8,570 bases of DNA, taken from Acidobacteria bacterium CG_4_9_14_3_um_filter_49_7. GTDB lineage: Bacteria; Acidobacteriota; Holophagae; Thermotomaculales; Thermotomaculaceae. The stretch is taken from assembly GCA_002789615.1 (NCBI GenBank), contig PFTO01000003.1, positions 1-8,570 of the forward strand, read 5' to 3'. Under the pieces are notes generated by a model. That model had not been told where the DNA came from. It worked only from the letters and a program-made list of their open reading frames with translations, and searched no databases. This document shows, piece after piece, positions 1-7,590 of the stretch; position 1 is the stretch's first letter; each line of letters begins with the position of its first letter. Position numbers and translations under genes: made by a program.

Positions 1-981
1 TGCAGTCTCAGACGCATATATTTTTGCCATTCCGGAAAGCTTGTTTACATCCTTGCCCGCATCCCGCATAGATGCAGCCTGGTAAACCAGCAGTCTGGCA
101 GCTTCCACCTGTGTCGCCATATCTGCCAGTTTAAACTGGATGGCCTGAAAGGCTGAAATGCTTCTACCGAATGCCTGACGTTCTTTGGCATACTTCACGG
201 CATGGTCCAGAGCGCCCTGAGCCATACCAAGGCAATAGGCTGCAATCGAAATCCGCCCACCATCAAGAATAGATAAAGCGTTCGTGAACCCTTCTCCTTC
301 CTTTCCAAGCAGGTTTTCCACGGGTACTTCAGCATCCGCAAAAATAAGCTCAGATGTATCACTGGCCCGCATTCCCATCTTGTTCTCTTTCTTTCCGGCT
401 TGAAAACCGGGGAACCCCTTTTCCAGGATAAAGGCCGAAATACCATGATTTCCCTTTTCTGGATCCGTCCGGGCCATGACCACATACGTGTCCGCGTAAG
501 TACCATGTGTAATGAAAGTCTTGCTGCCGTTCAAAATATATTTGTCACCCGTCAACCGGGCTTTTGAGCGAAGGCCTCCGGCGTCTGAGCCCGAACTGGA
601 CTCAGTGAGTCCCCATGCACCGAGCGCTCTTCCCTCTGCCAGCGGGATCAGATATTTTTCCTTCTGGCTGTCATTGGCAAATTTTTGAATCTGGCCAGTG
701 CAAAGGGAATTGTGCGCCGCAACGCCCAGACCGATACTACCGTCAACCCGTGAGATTTCTTCCACAATCGAGGCGTATTCGACATAACCATAACCGGCAC
801 CGCCCCATTTCTCCGGCACAACGATGCCGAGAAATCCAAGTGCTCCCATCTCAAGAAAAAGCTTCTTTGGAAAAGTCTGAGCCTCATCCCATTCCATGAT
901 GTGGGGCCGAATTTCTTTTTCCGCAAAATCACGAGCGGTTTTGCGAAGAAGAAGTTGCTCCTCTGAAAATTCAAAATTCAT
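1..981 (-). CDS. Acyl-CoA dehydrogenase, 3' end missing (window edge)
   Basis: Flavoenzyme family that oxidises an acyl-CoA to the trans-2-enoyl-CoA, passing electrons to electron-transfer flavoprotein. The frame is open from the ATG at 981 through the left edge, giving 327 residues of a family usually near 380. Seen: an N-terminal helical domain (FSEEQLLLRKTARDF from residue 4), the WGGAGYGYVEYA segment (59-70), the family signature GLTESSSGSDAGG (124-136), the beta-domain motif NGSKTFITHG (151-160), KMGMRASDTSEL (201-212), and the FAD-contacting helix RQAFGRSISAFQAIQFKLADM (split 268-278 and 279-288). The catalytic glutamate and second signature of short- and medium-chain members normally lie after residue 340, so they fall outside the window. 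The start is supported by a GAGGGGG ribosome site six bases upstream. The gene begins 12 bases after the ctpA stop, so it is probably cotranscribed with ctpA. Substrate chain length cannot be told; the general family call is very safe. Confidence 0.95.
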   Translation of the reverse strand, partial: MNFEFSEEQLLLRKTARDFAEKEIRPHIMEWDEAQTFPKKLFLEMGALGFLGIVVPEKWGGAGYGYVEYASIVEEISRVDGSIGLGVAAHNSLCTGQIQKFANDSQKEKYLIPLAEGRALGAWGLTESSSGSDAGGLRSKARLTGDKYILNGSKTFITHGTYADTYVVMARTDPEKGNHGISAFILEKGFPGFQAGKKENKMGMRASDTSELIFADAEVPVENLLGKEGEGFTNALSILDGGRISIAAYCLGMAQGALDHAVKYAKERQAFGRSISAFQAIQFKLADMATQVEAARLLVYQAASMRDAGKDVNKLSGMAKIYASETA

Positions 982-993
982 TTCATACCCCCT

Positions 994-2547
994 CTAATTT
1001 TGAAGTTCGGCCAATGTTTTCCCTTGACGCGTTTTTGATTTCTTGTAAAGCGCAATAGATTCCGGAAAACTGCTCATTGCTTTCTTGAATTGCTCATCAA
1101 TCTTCAGAAACCTCCGGGCTCCGGCTTCCAGACCAAATCTTGTGGAAAGAATTTCCTGCTCAATGGTCGTTCGGATATATGTGATGTCTTTGTCAAATTC
1201 CTTCTCAGTGAATTCAATTTTCTGCTCCTTCAAGAACTTCTTGAAAGCATTTATTACCCCTTGGTCCGCCTTGAAATCTCGCGGAATATCGGCATGGGCA
1301 TTGGTGTATTTAATTGCAAATCGAAAGAAAGCGGATGTTCTGAACCGGAGATTTACCAGAAGACTATCCAGTGTGCCCATATCCACGTCCTTATCCGGTG
1401 TAATTCCACCACCTGCATCGACTTTTCTTCCAATTTTTGTCTTGAACAATGGCAGGTCTTTTTCCTTTTTTTCCAGTTTTTGCTCGGTGGGATTAAAATA
1501 ATCCGCAAAGGAACGGGAATAATCTCTCTGAATACACCTTCCGGAGGCTGTGTAATACTTTGCGGTCGTCAACGCCAGGGCCTCATCACCTCCGATTTTG
1601 AACACGCTCTGGACAAGGCCTTTGCCCCAGGATGTCTTGCCCACAATCAGTCCCCGGTCATTGTCCTGAACCGCTCCTGCTACAATCTCAGAACCCGATG
1701 CGCTTCCCCGATTGATTAAGACAATCAATGGTAAGTTCTCAAATCCCAAATCCTTCTTTGCAACAAAATCGATCCGGTCTGATGATGTCCTGCCCTTGAT
1801 GGAAACAATTGTATCCCCTTTGGGAAGAAAAAGGTCGGAAATGTAAACGGCAGCATTCAGTAGCCCGCCGGGATTGTTGCGCAAATCCAGAACCAGCTGT
1901 TTCATTCCCTTCTTCCTCAGGCTCTGAAGCGCTTCCAGCATTTCTTCTCCACTTTTCTCACCAAAACTCTTCAGAAGAATATAGCCGGTATCCGCGTCCG
2001 CCATAAATGCATATTCTACGGTTCGCTCCGGTATTTCAGCCCGTTCCACGGTGAAATGTAACAGTTTTTTAACACCGGGACGCTTGATTGTAATGTTGAC
2101 CTTGGTTCCTTTTTTCCCCCTCAAGAGCGAAACGGCACCAGTTGTATTCATGTCCTCAGTGGATTTATCATCGATTTCATAGATGACGTCACCGGACCTG
2201 AGTCCGATACGGGCAGCCGGGGTATTGGCAATGGGTGCCACAACTGTAACCTTCCCGTTTCGCATGGAAATAATCATCCCAATACCGAAAAACCGGCCGG
2301 CCTGATCCTCATGCATCCGACGATATTCTTCCCGATTCATGAAAACCGAATGGGGATCCAGTGTTTTCAACATCCCGCCAATGGAACCCTCGATGAATTT
2401 TTCATAATCGAAGGTTGCAACCGAATGGGTTCTCAAAAAAGCCGAAAGAGATACAAGTCGCCGCAGCCGCGCCTCTTCAGCTGAAGTTGCCGCAATTAAA
2501 ACCAGGCATAAGACCGCAACCGCCACTGCTACCGTTGCTTTTTTCAT
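994..2547 (-). CDS. ctpA: C-terminal processing peptidase (S41 family, PDZ domain), exported
   Basis: Serine protease of the CtpA/Prc/tail-specific family, which cleaves exported proteins near their C termini in the periplasm. The 517-residue product has an N-terminal hydrophobic segment (about 4-22, MKK start, TSAEE likely near the cleavage site), a short helical region containing the family-typical TLDPHSVFM (62-70), a PDZ domain (about 88-157, with RSGDVIYEID at 117-126) and the S41 core. In the core, LVLDLRNNPGGLL (218-230) is diagnostic. The Ser-Lys pair is Ser284 in GSASGSE and Lys309 in GKTSWGKG, 25 apart as in E. coli Prc, with Gln313 four residues after the lysine. All catalytic positions are therefore present. 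The C-terminal ~130 residues are lysine-rich and variable in the family. The ATG has a GAAGGAG site 11 bases upstream. Its own promoter should lie between the terminator at 2702-2727 and the start, but no good match is visible. The acyl-CoA dehydrogenase follows immediately. Confidence 0.97.
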   Translation of the reverse strand: MKKATVAVAVAVLCLVLIAATSAEEARLRRLVSLSAFLRTHSVATFDYEKFIEGSIGGMLKTLDPHSVFMNREEYRRMHEDQAGRFFGIGMIISMRNGKVTVVAPIANTPAARIGLRSGDVIYEIDDKSTEDMNTTGAVSLLRGKKGTKVNITIKRPGVKKLLHFTVERAEIPERTVEYAFMADADTGYILLKSFGEKSGEEMLEALQSLRKKGMKQLVLDLRNNPGGLLNAAVYISDLFLPKGDTIVSIKGRTSSDRIDFVAKKDLGFENLPLIVLINRGSASGSEIVAGAVQDNDRGLIVGKTSWGKGLVQSVFKIGGDEALALTTAKYYTASGRCIQRDYSRSFADYFNPTEQKLEKKEKDLPLFKTKIGRKVDAGGGITPDKDVDMGTLDSLLVNLRFRTSAFFRFAIKYTNAHADIPRDFKADQGVINAFKKFLKEQKIEFTEKEFDKDITYIRTTIEQEILSTRFGLEAGARRFLKIDEQFKKAMSSFPESIALYKKSKTRQGKTLAELQN

Positions 2548-2568
2548 ACTTAACTATGCTCCTTCAAC

Positions 2569-2597
2569 GCCGGTTCAGTCTTTCATGGTCGACCGGC
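2569..2597 (-). promoter_or_regulatory. Inverted repeat in the ctpA leader
   Basis: Perfect 6-base GC-rich arms (GCCGGT and ACCGGC) with a 17-base loop. The 3' arm on the transcript ends three bases before the GAAGGAG ribosome site of ctpA (2559-2565). It could be a leader hairpin that tunes translation, or a protein-binding dyad in DNA. There is no U-tract, so it is not an intrinsic terminator. A chance origin is possible given the short arms and long loop. Confidence 0.3.
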
Positions 2598-2701
2598 AAT
2601 ACCTTATTGTTTTTGCTTCCACAGGACCAATATCTGTGCTTCAAAGCTGTCCGCTTCCCCCTTACTCATCTCCTTCAAACAGTCTCTGGCCTAATTGTAC
2701 C

Positions 2702-2727
2702 AAAAAAAAGCCCCCAATTGGGGGGGC
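2702..2727 (-). terminator. Rho-independent terminator after htpX
   Basis: Read on the minus strand, a GCCCCC/GGGGGC stem of six GC pairs closes a six-base CCAATT loop and is followed directly by eight T residues. This is a textbook intrinsic terminator. The other strand lacks a T-run, so it works for leftward transcription only. It ends the lipoprotein-tldD-pmbA-dus-htpX unit and makes ctpA the first gene of a separate transcript. Confidence 0.88.
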
Positions 2728-2940
2728 GATTTGTATGAAAAATGGAGGTCACTTAGAATCAAGTGCAAGGTCAATGCCATAAATCACAAGAAATTCCCTT
2801 TATGTGCTCTATTTACCTCATTTCGTTAGTTGTCGGGAAATTTTCATCCGGCTCAAACAACCTTCGAAGACCAATTACTGACGTTATTTTCTGCAGATTA
2901 TGCCATTCTGGCACGACAAATAATACAGTATGCCGTTTCG

Positions 2941-3789
2941 TCAGTGACTCATCTCCTCCAGCCTGCGGATTCTTTCTTCTGTAGGCGGATGTGTAGAAAA
3001 CAATGAAGAGATTCGCCTTCCCGAGAACGGATTCACAATAAACATGTGGGCGGTCTGAGGTGTGGCCCGCTTCAATGGGATGCGTCGTGAAAACTGTTCC
3101 AGCTTTCTCAAAGCATTTGCAAGATAACGGGGATTTCCGGAAAATTTCGCTCCCCCGCTATCCGCAAGGTATTCCCGTGAGCGGGATATAGACATCTGGA
3201 TAATCGACGCTGCCAACGGGGCAATGAACATGGCAATCAACAAGCCGAAAATGCCACCGTCATCATCGTTTGATCTCCCCAATCCGCCAAATATCGCGCC
3301 CCAGCGAGCTATACTTGCCAGTATCATGATTGCGCCGGAAAAGACTGCCACAATTGAGCCGATGAGAATGTCCCGGTGAACCACATGAGCCAGTTCATGT
3401 CCCAGCACACCCTTTAGCTCATTCCTGTCTAGAATTTGAAGAATCCCCTCCGTAACGGCAACAGCCGCATGCTTTGGATTCCTGCCGGTAGCAAAGGCAT
3501 TGGGTGCGGACTCAGGCACGATATATATCTTCGGCATGGGTATTTCCGCCGCAACCGACAATTCCTGCACAATTCCGTACAATTCAGGTGCGTCAAGTTG
3601 TGAAACTTCTTTCGCATGATACCGTTTCAGCACGATGCTGTCAGAGAACCAGTAGGAAAAGAAGTTCAGGGCAGTGGCAATTACAAGGGCCAGTACCATA
3701 CCTCCCTGTCCACCCACCATTCCTCCAATCCACACAAATAAAAGGGTAATTGCTGTCATCAGTACCATGCTTTTAATCCAGTTTGTCAT
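2941..3789 (-). CDS. htpX: HtpX-type membrane zinc metalloprotease (M48B)
   Basis: Integral inner-membrane protease of the HtpX family, which removes damaged or misfolded membrane proteins with its active site on the cytoplasmic face. The product has 282 residues, the usual family size. Seen: two N-terminal hydrophobic segments (about 6-25 and 28-47), the family region IYIVPESAPNAFATGRNP (88-105), the zinc motif GHELAHVVHRD with His131, Glu132 and His135 (130-140), two further hydrophobic segments (about 142-161 and 179-201), and SREYLAD with Glu206 as the expected third zinc ligand. A conserved STHPPTEERIRRL tail (265-277) closes the protein. The start is the ATG at 3789, preceded by GGGAGGAG at close spacing. 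It lies 62 bases after dus with no terminator between them and is followed by a strong terminator, so it is probably the last gene of the operon. Membrane-stress control is known for some relatives but no such site is visible here. Confidence 0.97.
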   Translation of the reverse strand: MTNWIKSMVLMTAITLLFVWIGGMVGGQGGMVLALVIATALNFFSYWFSDSIVLKRYHAKEVSQLDAPELYGIVQELSVAAEIPMPKIYIVPESAPNAFATGRNPKHAAVAVTEGILQILDRNELKGVLGHELAHVVHRDILIGSIVAVFSGAIMILASIARWGAIFGGLGRSNDDDGGIFGLLIAMFIAPLAASIIQMSISRSREYLADSGGAKFSGNPRYLANALRKLEQFSRRIPLKRATPQTAHMFIVNPFSGRRISSLFSTHPPTEERIRRLEEMSH

Positions 3790-3851
3790 TGACTCCTCCC
3801 TGTTGCCAAATCATTCCTTCGGATGAGAATATAGATCATCCAGTTCTTTTT

Positions 3852-4820
3852 TCAACAGCTGCCCTCAAAATTTTTTTCCGCGATTGCATCTATATCCGCC
3901 AATGAGTTCGCGTTCTGAACGAGGGAAGCAAAATGGTGCCCGAATTTCATGTTTCTCGAAAAATACCAGGTAAACTCCTTGATTCTTCCGAGAAAAACGG
4001 TTTCTTTGAAATATCCGGAAAAAAGCCGAATCGCTTCTATGTAAACTCTCAGGAGAAATTCCGATGTAATTTCCGGGGAGTTGCCAGCGATTGAGCTGAA
4101 TATCCATGGTTTCTGCACTGCTGCCCGACCGATCATCACCCCATCACAGCCGGTTTCTGAGAACATGCGCAAACAGTCATCCCTTGTTTTTACGTCTCCA
4201 TTTCCAATCACCGGAACCTTCATCAACTCCGTCATATAACCGATGTATTGCCAGCGGGGAACCCGCTTCAACTTTTCACCGGTCAAGCGGGGATGAATTG
4301 TCACCGCGTCAATTTTGTTTTCGATCAAAACTCCCGCCAGTTCGCCCAGAAAGCCCCTGTCCGCCTTTTTTCCCAAACGAATTTTCACAGTAACCGGTAC
4401 CGTTGCTACCGCTTTCATGGCCTGCAGAATTTTGCTAACCATTGCGAGGTCATTCAGAAGATGCGCGCCCGCCTTCCTTTTTTTCGCAATTTCAGGAGCG
4501 GGGCAGGCGAGATTCAAATCCACTATATCTGCAGGCCCCTCACAGAGTTTCCGCGTCGCGATCTCCGCTTCTTCAGGGTCCGAGGTGAATACTTGATAAG
4601 AAATGGGATGTTCTCCCTCGTCGCACTGTCCATAGCTGGGCCAGTTAAAATTTTCCCCCGGCAGTGCCCGCGCGCTGAGCATTTCCGTAAAAACCATACC
4701 CGGAGCACCGTACTTTCTTACCAGGCGCCGAAAAGGAAGATGGCTGATTCCAGCCATTGGTGCAAGAATCAACGGTGAGTTGACTGGGATAGCTCCAATT
4801 CTGAATCCATTTGGTATCAA
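3852..4820 (-). CDS. dusB: tRNA-dihydrouridine synthase, DusB/NifR3 type, TTG start
   Basis: FMN-dependent enzyme that reduces specific uridines in tRNA to dihydrouridine using NADPH. At 322 residues it matches E. coli DusB in length. Seen: the N-terminal barrel strand LILAPMAGISHLPFRRL (17-33), EMLSARAL (46-53), YQVFTSDPEE (75-84), the catalytic loop NLACPAPEIAKKRKAGAHLL (103-122) with Cys106, the FMN-phosphate barrel motifs VKIRLG (Lys146), TIHPRLTGE (His176), GNGD (206-209) and MIGRAA (229-234), then the small helical C-terminal tRNA-binding domain. No ATG fits this frame; the first in-frame start after the pmbA stop is TTG at 4820, with GAGGAG eight bases upstream. An ATG at 4810 is out of frame. 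The assignment to the Dus family is very safe; the DusB subgroup is likely from the motif wording, and the exact tRNA position modified is not known. Confidence 0.94.
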   Translation of the reverse strand: MIPNGFRIGAIPVNSPLILAPMAGISHLPFRRLVRKYGAPGMVFTEMLSARALPGENFNWPSYGQCDEGEHPISYQVFTSDPEEAEIATRKLCEGPADIVDLNLACPAPEIAKKRKAGAHLLNDLAMVSKILQAMKAVATVPVTVKIRLGKKADRGFLGELAGVLIENKIDAVTIHPRLTGEKLKRVPRWQYIGYMTELMKVPVIGNGDVKTRDDCLRMFSETGCDGVMIGRAAVQKPWIFSSIAGNSPEITSEFLLRVYIEAIRLFSGYFKETVFLGRIKEFTWYFSRNMKFGHHFASLVQNANSLADIDAIAEKNFEGSC

Positions 4821-4828
4821 AACTTCAA

Positions 4829-4834
4829 CTCCTC
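4829..4834 (-). promoter_or_regulatory. Ribosome binding site that fixes the dus TTG start
   Basis: GAGGAG on the minus strand overlaps the pmbA stop codon (TGA at 4833-4835) and sits eight bases before the TTG at 4820. Its spacing is right for TTG, and no ATG or GTG in frame lies nearby. The overlap with the stop codon suggests that ribosomes ending on pmbA restart on dus. Confidence 0.7.
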
Positions 4835-6176
4835 AGCTTCCCGCCACCATCATGCGATGAAACCGGACAGAAGGAGCCAGCACAGAAGAATCCGGTCGGG
4901 CGTCAGCCGCAATCCAGTCAATGCCGGCCAGCATCTCCTGAAAAGTACCCGAGATGGTGAATTCACTGACCGGGTAAAGTACTTCCCCATTTTCAATGAA
5001 AAAACCTTCCGCACCCCGGGAGTAGTCCCCGGTACGGATATCAGCCCCCTGCCCCATCAGACCGGTAACCAGTATTCCTCTGGAAGTCTCTGCAATGATG
5101 TCTTTCACTGTTCCCTTTCCCGGTTCCACAACAAAGTTAGAACTTCCACCCGCGCAACCATTGGGCATCATTCCCAACCGATGTGCCGCGTATACGCTGA
5201 GAAGATAATTCTGCAAAACTCCGGACTCCAGAACAGGAAAAGCCCTGGTTTTCACCCCATCCAGGTCAAAAAGTCTGGAACCCAGCCCCCGTGCAAGAAA
5301 CGGGTCTTCCCGGATGGTCAGGACCTGGCTGGCAATTTTCTTACCAATTGAATCGACTAAAAAGCTCTCTCCCCGATAGATACTACCACCGCTCAGTGCC
5401 TGGGATATGCCCCCGAAAAAGGATTGTGAGGAATTGGGGTCAAAAATGATCGAAAACTCTCCCGTGGGCGGCTTTCGAGAACCAATCTGCGCCAGAGTAC
5501 GGGAAGCGGCCATTTCTGCAACCTTGTCCGAACTTTCCAGATCCTCAACATGAATTGCGCTTGTAGACCAGCCGTTTCGTTGCTTTCGACCCACGTTGGC
5601 AGAGTCTCCGCTCTTATCGTCCACCGTCAGGGAGACTCCAAGTGAAAAATCCGTACCCTCAAACCCCTCGGAAAAATCATAAGAACACGCAAAGGCTCCA
5701 GCCACTTTTGTCACAGAGGCGGCTGCTCCGGTTGATGCCAGACGTTTGTCTACAGCAAGTGCTTTTGTTTCAAGCTCCCCGGCCTCCATCAACAGCCGTT
5801 CCACGGATTGGCTTTCATATGCTTCATCCACCAAATCCAGCTTTGCATCTGAAGCACCAATCGTCTCTTTTTCCGGAATTACATACCATGGATCCGGATC
5901 CACTACCTGTATCAGCTCCCGCACAGAAGACAATAAAAAACGCCTCCCTTCCGGAGAAATATCTGAACCGCTGGCGGATGCGGTGCGTCCGTCCCGGGAT
6001 GCCACAACAGACATGGATATACTCTCGGAAAAACGGCTATTTTCAGGCTTTCCATTGCGAACCTCAACTTCCCGATCCTCCACCGCGCTGACATAGACCC
6101 GCACGTATTCAAAATCTGATCCGGCCTTCCGTACCAGTTCTGCCGCAATTTCCCGGTACACATCTTTACTCTTCAT
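4833..6176 (-). CDS. pmbA: PmbA/TldE subunit of the TldD-TldE metallopeptidase
   Basis: Partner subunit of TldD in a heterodimeric cytosolic peptidase. In E. coli the pair matures microcin B17 and degrades the CcdA antitoxin and other unfolded peptides. The 447-residue product shows the family layout: an N-terminal domain with VRNGKPENSRFSESISMSV (39-57), a middle region, then the C-terminal domain with PPTGEFSIIFDPNSS (236-250), SGGSIYRGESF (262-272), RGLGSRLFDLDGVKTRAFPV (296-315), SSNFVVEPG (345-353), GDYSRGAEGFFIENGE (383-398) and PVSEFTISG (402-410). It has no HExxxH motif, as expected for the subunit that does not bind zinc. The ATG at 6176 lies inside the end of tldD (11-base overlap), and its GGAGG site is formed by tldD codons, so the two subunits are probably made by coupled translation. 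It ends in TGA, in the same frame as dus. Confidence 0.96.
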   Translation of the reverse strand: MKSKDVYREIAAELVRKAGSDFEYVRVYVSAVEDREVEVRNGKPENSRFSESISMSVVASRDGRTASASGSDISPEGRRFLLSSVRELIQVVDPDPWYVIPEKETIGASDAKLDLVDEAYESQSVERLLMEAGELETKALAVDKRLASTGAAASVTKVAGAFACSYDFSEGFEGTDFSLGVSLTVDDKSGDSANVGRKQRNGWSTSAIHVEDLESSDKVAEMAASRTLAQIGSRKPPTGEFSIIFDPNSSQSFFGGISQALSGGSIYRGESFLVDSIGKKIASQVLTIREDPFLARGLGSRLFDLDGVKTRAFPVLESGVLQNYLLSVYAAHRLGMMPNGCAGGSSNFVVEPGKGTVKDIIAETSRGILVTGLMGQGADIRTGDYSRGAEGFFIENGEVLYPVSEFTISGTFQEMLAGIDWIAADARPDSSVLAPSVRFHRMMVAGS

Positions 6177-7581
6177 TGGAAGCGCCTCCGACTGTCAGTT
6201 CTGAAATACGCACTGTCGGCAACCCAATTCCAACTGGAACGGTTTGTCCTTTCCCGCAAATCCAGGTCCCTGTACTCAATTTGAAGTCATTTCCCACCAT
6301 GTCCACACGGTTCAACGCATCTGGTCCGTTACCAATCAGCGTCAGATTCTTTATTGGTGTCGTAATCTTACCGTTTTCTATGAGATATGCCTCGCTGGGA
6401 ACAAAAACAAAATCACCGCTGGCAATATTGACCTGGCCACCGGCAAATGCAACGCAATAAACGCCCTTTTTGACGTTATCAATGATTTCCTCCGGGGGAG
6501 TCTGACCATTGTCCATGAAGGTTGTACGCATTCTGGGAATCGGGGCATACTGAAATGACTGACGCCTGCCATTTCCGGTTCGAGCCATCTTCAACACGTC
6601 AGATGTAATTCGGTCATCCATAAAACCGCTCAGTACCCCTTTTTCAATCAGGACACTTCTTTCAGTGGGGGTCAATTCATCATCGAATCCCAGGGCTCCC
6701 CGGTTGGAAGCGATGGTGCCATCATCCACAATCGTACACAGCGGAGATGCCACCTGCTCCCCAACCCGGCCCGTATATGCGGATGTTTTCTTCCAGATGA
6801 AGTCTGCCTCAAGCGGATGCCCCACTGATTCATGAATCAATACCCCTGATTCACCCGGAGCCAGAACAACCGGCATCATACCGGCAGGAGCCGGTTTGGC
6901 ATCCAGCATTATTATCGCCTGTTTTGCGGCCTGACTGCCGATCATTTCCGGTGACTCCACCTGTTCAAACACTTCAAAACCCATTCTCATTCCAACACCG
7001 CTTCTACCAAACTGGACATTTCCATCCCTGGAAGCTCTGGCAGAAGCAGAAACGGTCACCATCGGGCGAATATCTTCTCCCCATTCTCCTTCACTGTTGA
7101 AAATCAGAATCCTGTCATCCGTGTCTGTCATATTGATGGTTACCCGGTCAATGAGAGGATCATAAGATTCTGCCGCTTTTAACACACGACGAACCAGTTC
7201 TGAACGAACAGTCACGTTGGCTTCAAGCAGTGGAATTTTCTGGGGATAAAGCATGCCGGCAGAAATCCGGTGCTCCTTCATCCCTTGCGTTCCACTCTTT
7301 CCGCTCGCTGCAATCGCCTGAGCGAAGCCGGCCGCGCTGACAACATCATCCAGCTCAAAATTTTCACAGAAAGAATATCCAGTACTCTCCCCATCCACAA
7401 TCCGGATTCCGGTCCCGGCTGAGACAGAGCGGGTGGCTGATTTTACAATTCCATCTTCAATCCGGACACTGGTCGTTACTCGATACTGAAGAAAAATGTC
7501 CGAAAATGTCCCCTTCCGAATTCCAGAAAAAACCCGGTGGGCATCCTCAGCGGAAAACGGTATCACACCTAACCTGTTCAT
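6166..7581 (-). CDS. tldD: TldD, zinc-binding catalytic subunit of the TldD-PmbA peptidase
   Basis: Catalytic half of the TldD/TldE(PmbA) metallopeptidase, which digests short unfolded peptides in the cytosol. The product is 471 residues, close to E. coli TldD. Seen: an N-terminal alpha/beta domain with the family phrase VRIEDGIVKSA (39-49) and GTGIRIVDGESTGYS (56-70), the zinc motif GVLIHESVGHPLEAD (246-260) with His250, Glu251 and His255 in HExxxH, GRVGEQVAS (271-279), DDGT-type turn (286-289), FMDNG (355-359), ASGDFVFVPSEAYLIENG (387-404) and WICGKGQTVPVG (440-451), where Cys442 matches the conserved cysteine ligand of the family. It starts with ATG at 7581; an in-frame TAG lies 27 bases upstream. 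No ribosome site sits at normal distance, and the only candidate is buried in a hairpin. GTG at codon 6 (7566) is a possible alternative start. The neighbouring pmbA supplies its partner. Confidence 0.96.
   Translation of the reverse strand: MNRLGVIPFSAEDAHRVFSGIRKGTFSDIFLQYRVTTSVRIEDGIVKSATRSVSAGTGIRIVDGESTGYSFCENFELDDVVSAAGFAQAIAASGKSGTQGMKEHRISAGMLYPQKIPLLEANVTVRSELVRRVLKAAESYDPLIDRVTINMTDTDDRILIFNSEGEWGEDIRPMVTVSASARASRDGNVQFGRSGVGMRMGFEVFEQVESPEMIGSQAAKQAIIMLDAKPAPAGMMPVVLAPGESGVLIHESVGHPLEADFIWKKTSAYTGRVGEQVASPLCTIVDDGTIASNRGALGFDDELTPTERSVLIEKGVLSGFMDDRITSDVLKMARTGNGRRQSFQYAPIPRMRTTFMDNGQTPPEEIIDNVKKGVYCVAFAGGQVNIASGDFVFVPSEAYLIENGKITTPIKNLTLIGNGPDALNRVDMVGNDFKLSTGTWICGKGQTVPVGIGLPTVRISELTVGGASNEE
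6185..6189 (-). promoter_or_regulatory. pmbA ribosome binding site inside tldD
   Basis: GGAGG, eight bases before the pmbA ATG at 6176, is formed by the tldD Gly-Gly codons GGA GGC near its end. The site decides the pmbA start and places it under translational coupling with tldD, which fits the equal amounts needed for a heterodimer. Confidence 0.75.
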
Positions 7582-7590
7582 CGGTCTGTC

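Larger units (their letters stand above)
2548..2940. other. Intergenic region between htpX and ctpA (393 bases)
   Basis: No convincing gene is seen in this stretch. It holds, from right to left, an htpX 3' untranslated part of about 210 bases, an intrinsic terminator (2702-2727) and a ctpA leader of about 150 bases with a GC-rich inverted repeat just before the ribosome site. On the minus strand one frame is open from inside the htpX end to a TAA at about 2808 without a usual start codon in a good position. A 5-base dyad, CACTT-N6-AAGTG, lies at 2750-2765. No tRNA-like or riboswitch-like fold was recognised by eye. Confidence 0.6.

Noticed and set aside
1090..1719. Long plus-strand open frames opposite ctpA (also 4248-4778 opposite dus, and 7506-8054 opposite the tldD start and lipoprotein)
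   Set aside because: They lie antisense to genes with clear family motifs, their residues show no recognisable domain, and the composition is that of a complementary-strand shadow.
2600..2675. Short minus-strand frame of 21 codons starting ATG AGT AAG in the ctpA leader
   Set aside because: The GAAGGAG run touches the ATG with no spacer, the peptide has no recognisable features, and such a length is expected by chance.
2750..2774. TTGACC followed by the dyad CACTT-N6-AAGTG, resembling a MerR-type operator-promoter
   Set aside because: No -10 element occurs at 16 to 20 bases spacing, the dyad is short, and the terminator lies just downstream, which would stop any transcript from here.
2893..2915. 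Sigma-54-like TGGCA...TGCA element on the minus strand after htpX
   Set aside because: Only eight bases separate the GG and GC doublets where ten are needed.
3821..3853. Inverted repeat GGATGA-N9-TCATCC followed by a T-rich stretch on the plus strand, between dus and htpX
   Set aside because: The stem is weak and AT-containing, the T-run is separated from it, and there is no plus-strand gene to terminate. On the minus strand it has no T-run.
4833..4835. TGA recoded as a sense codon
   Set aside because: pmbA, dus and htpX all end in TGA at the normal family length, and no gene has an internal TGA.
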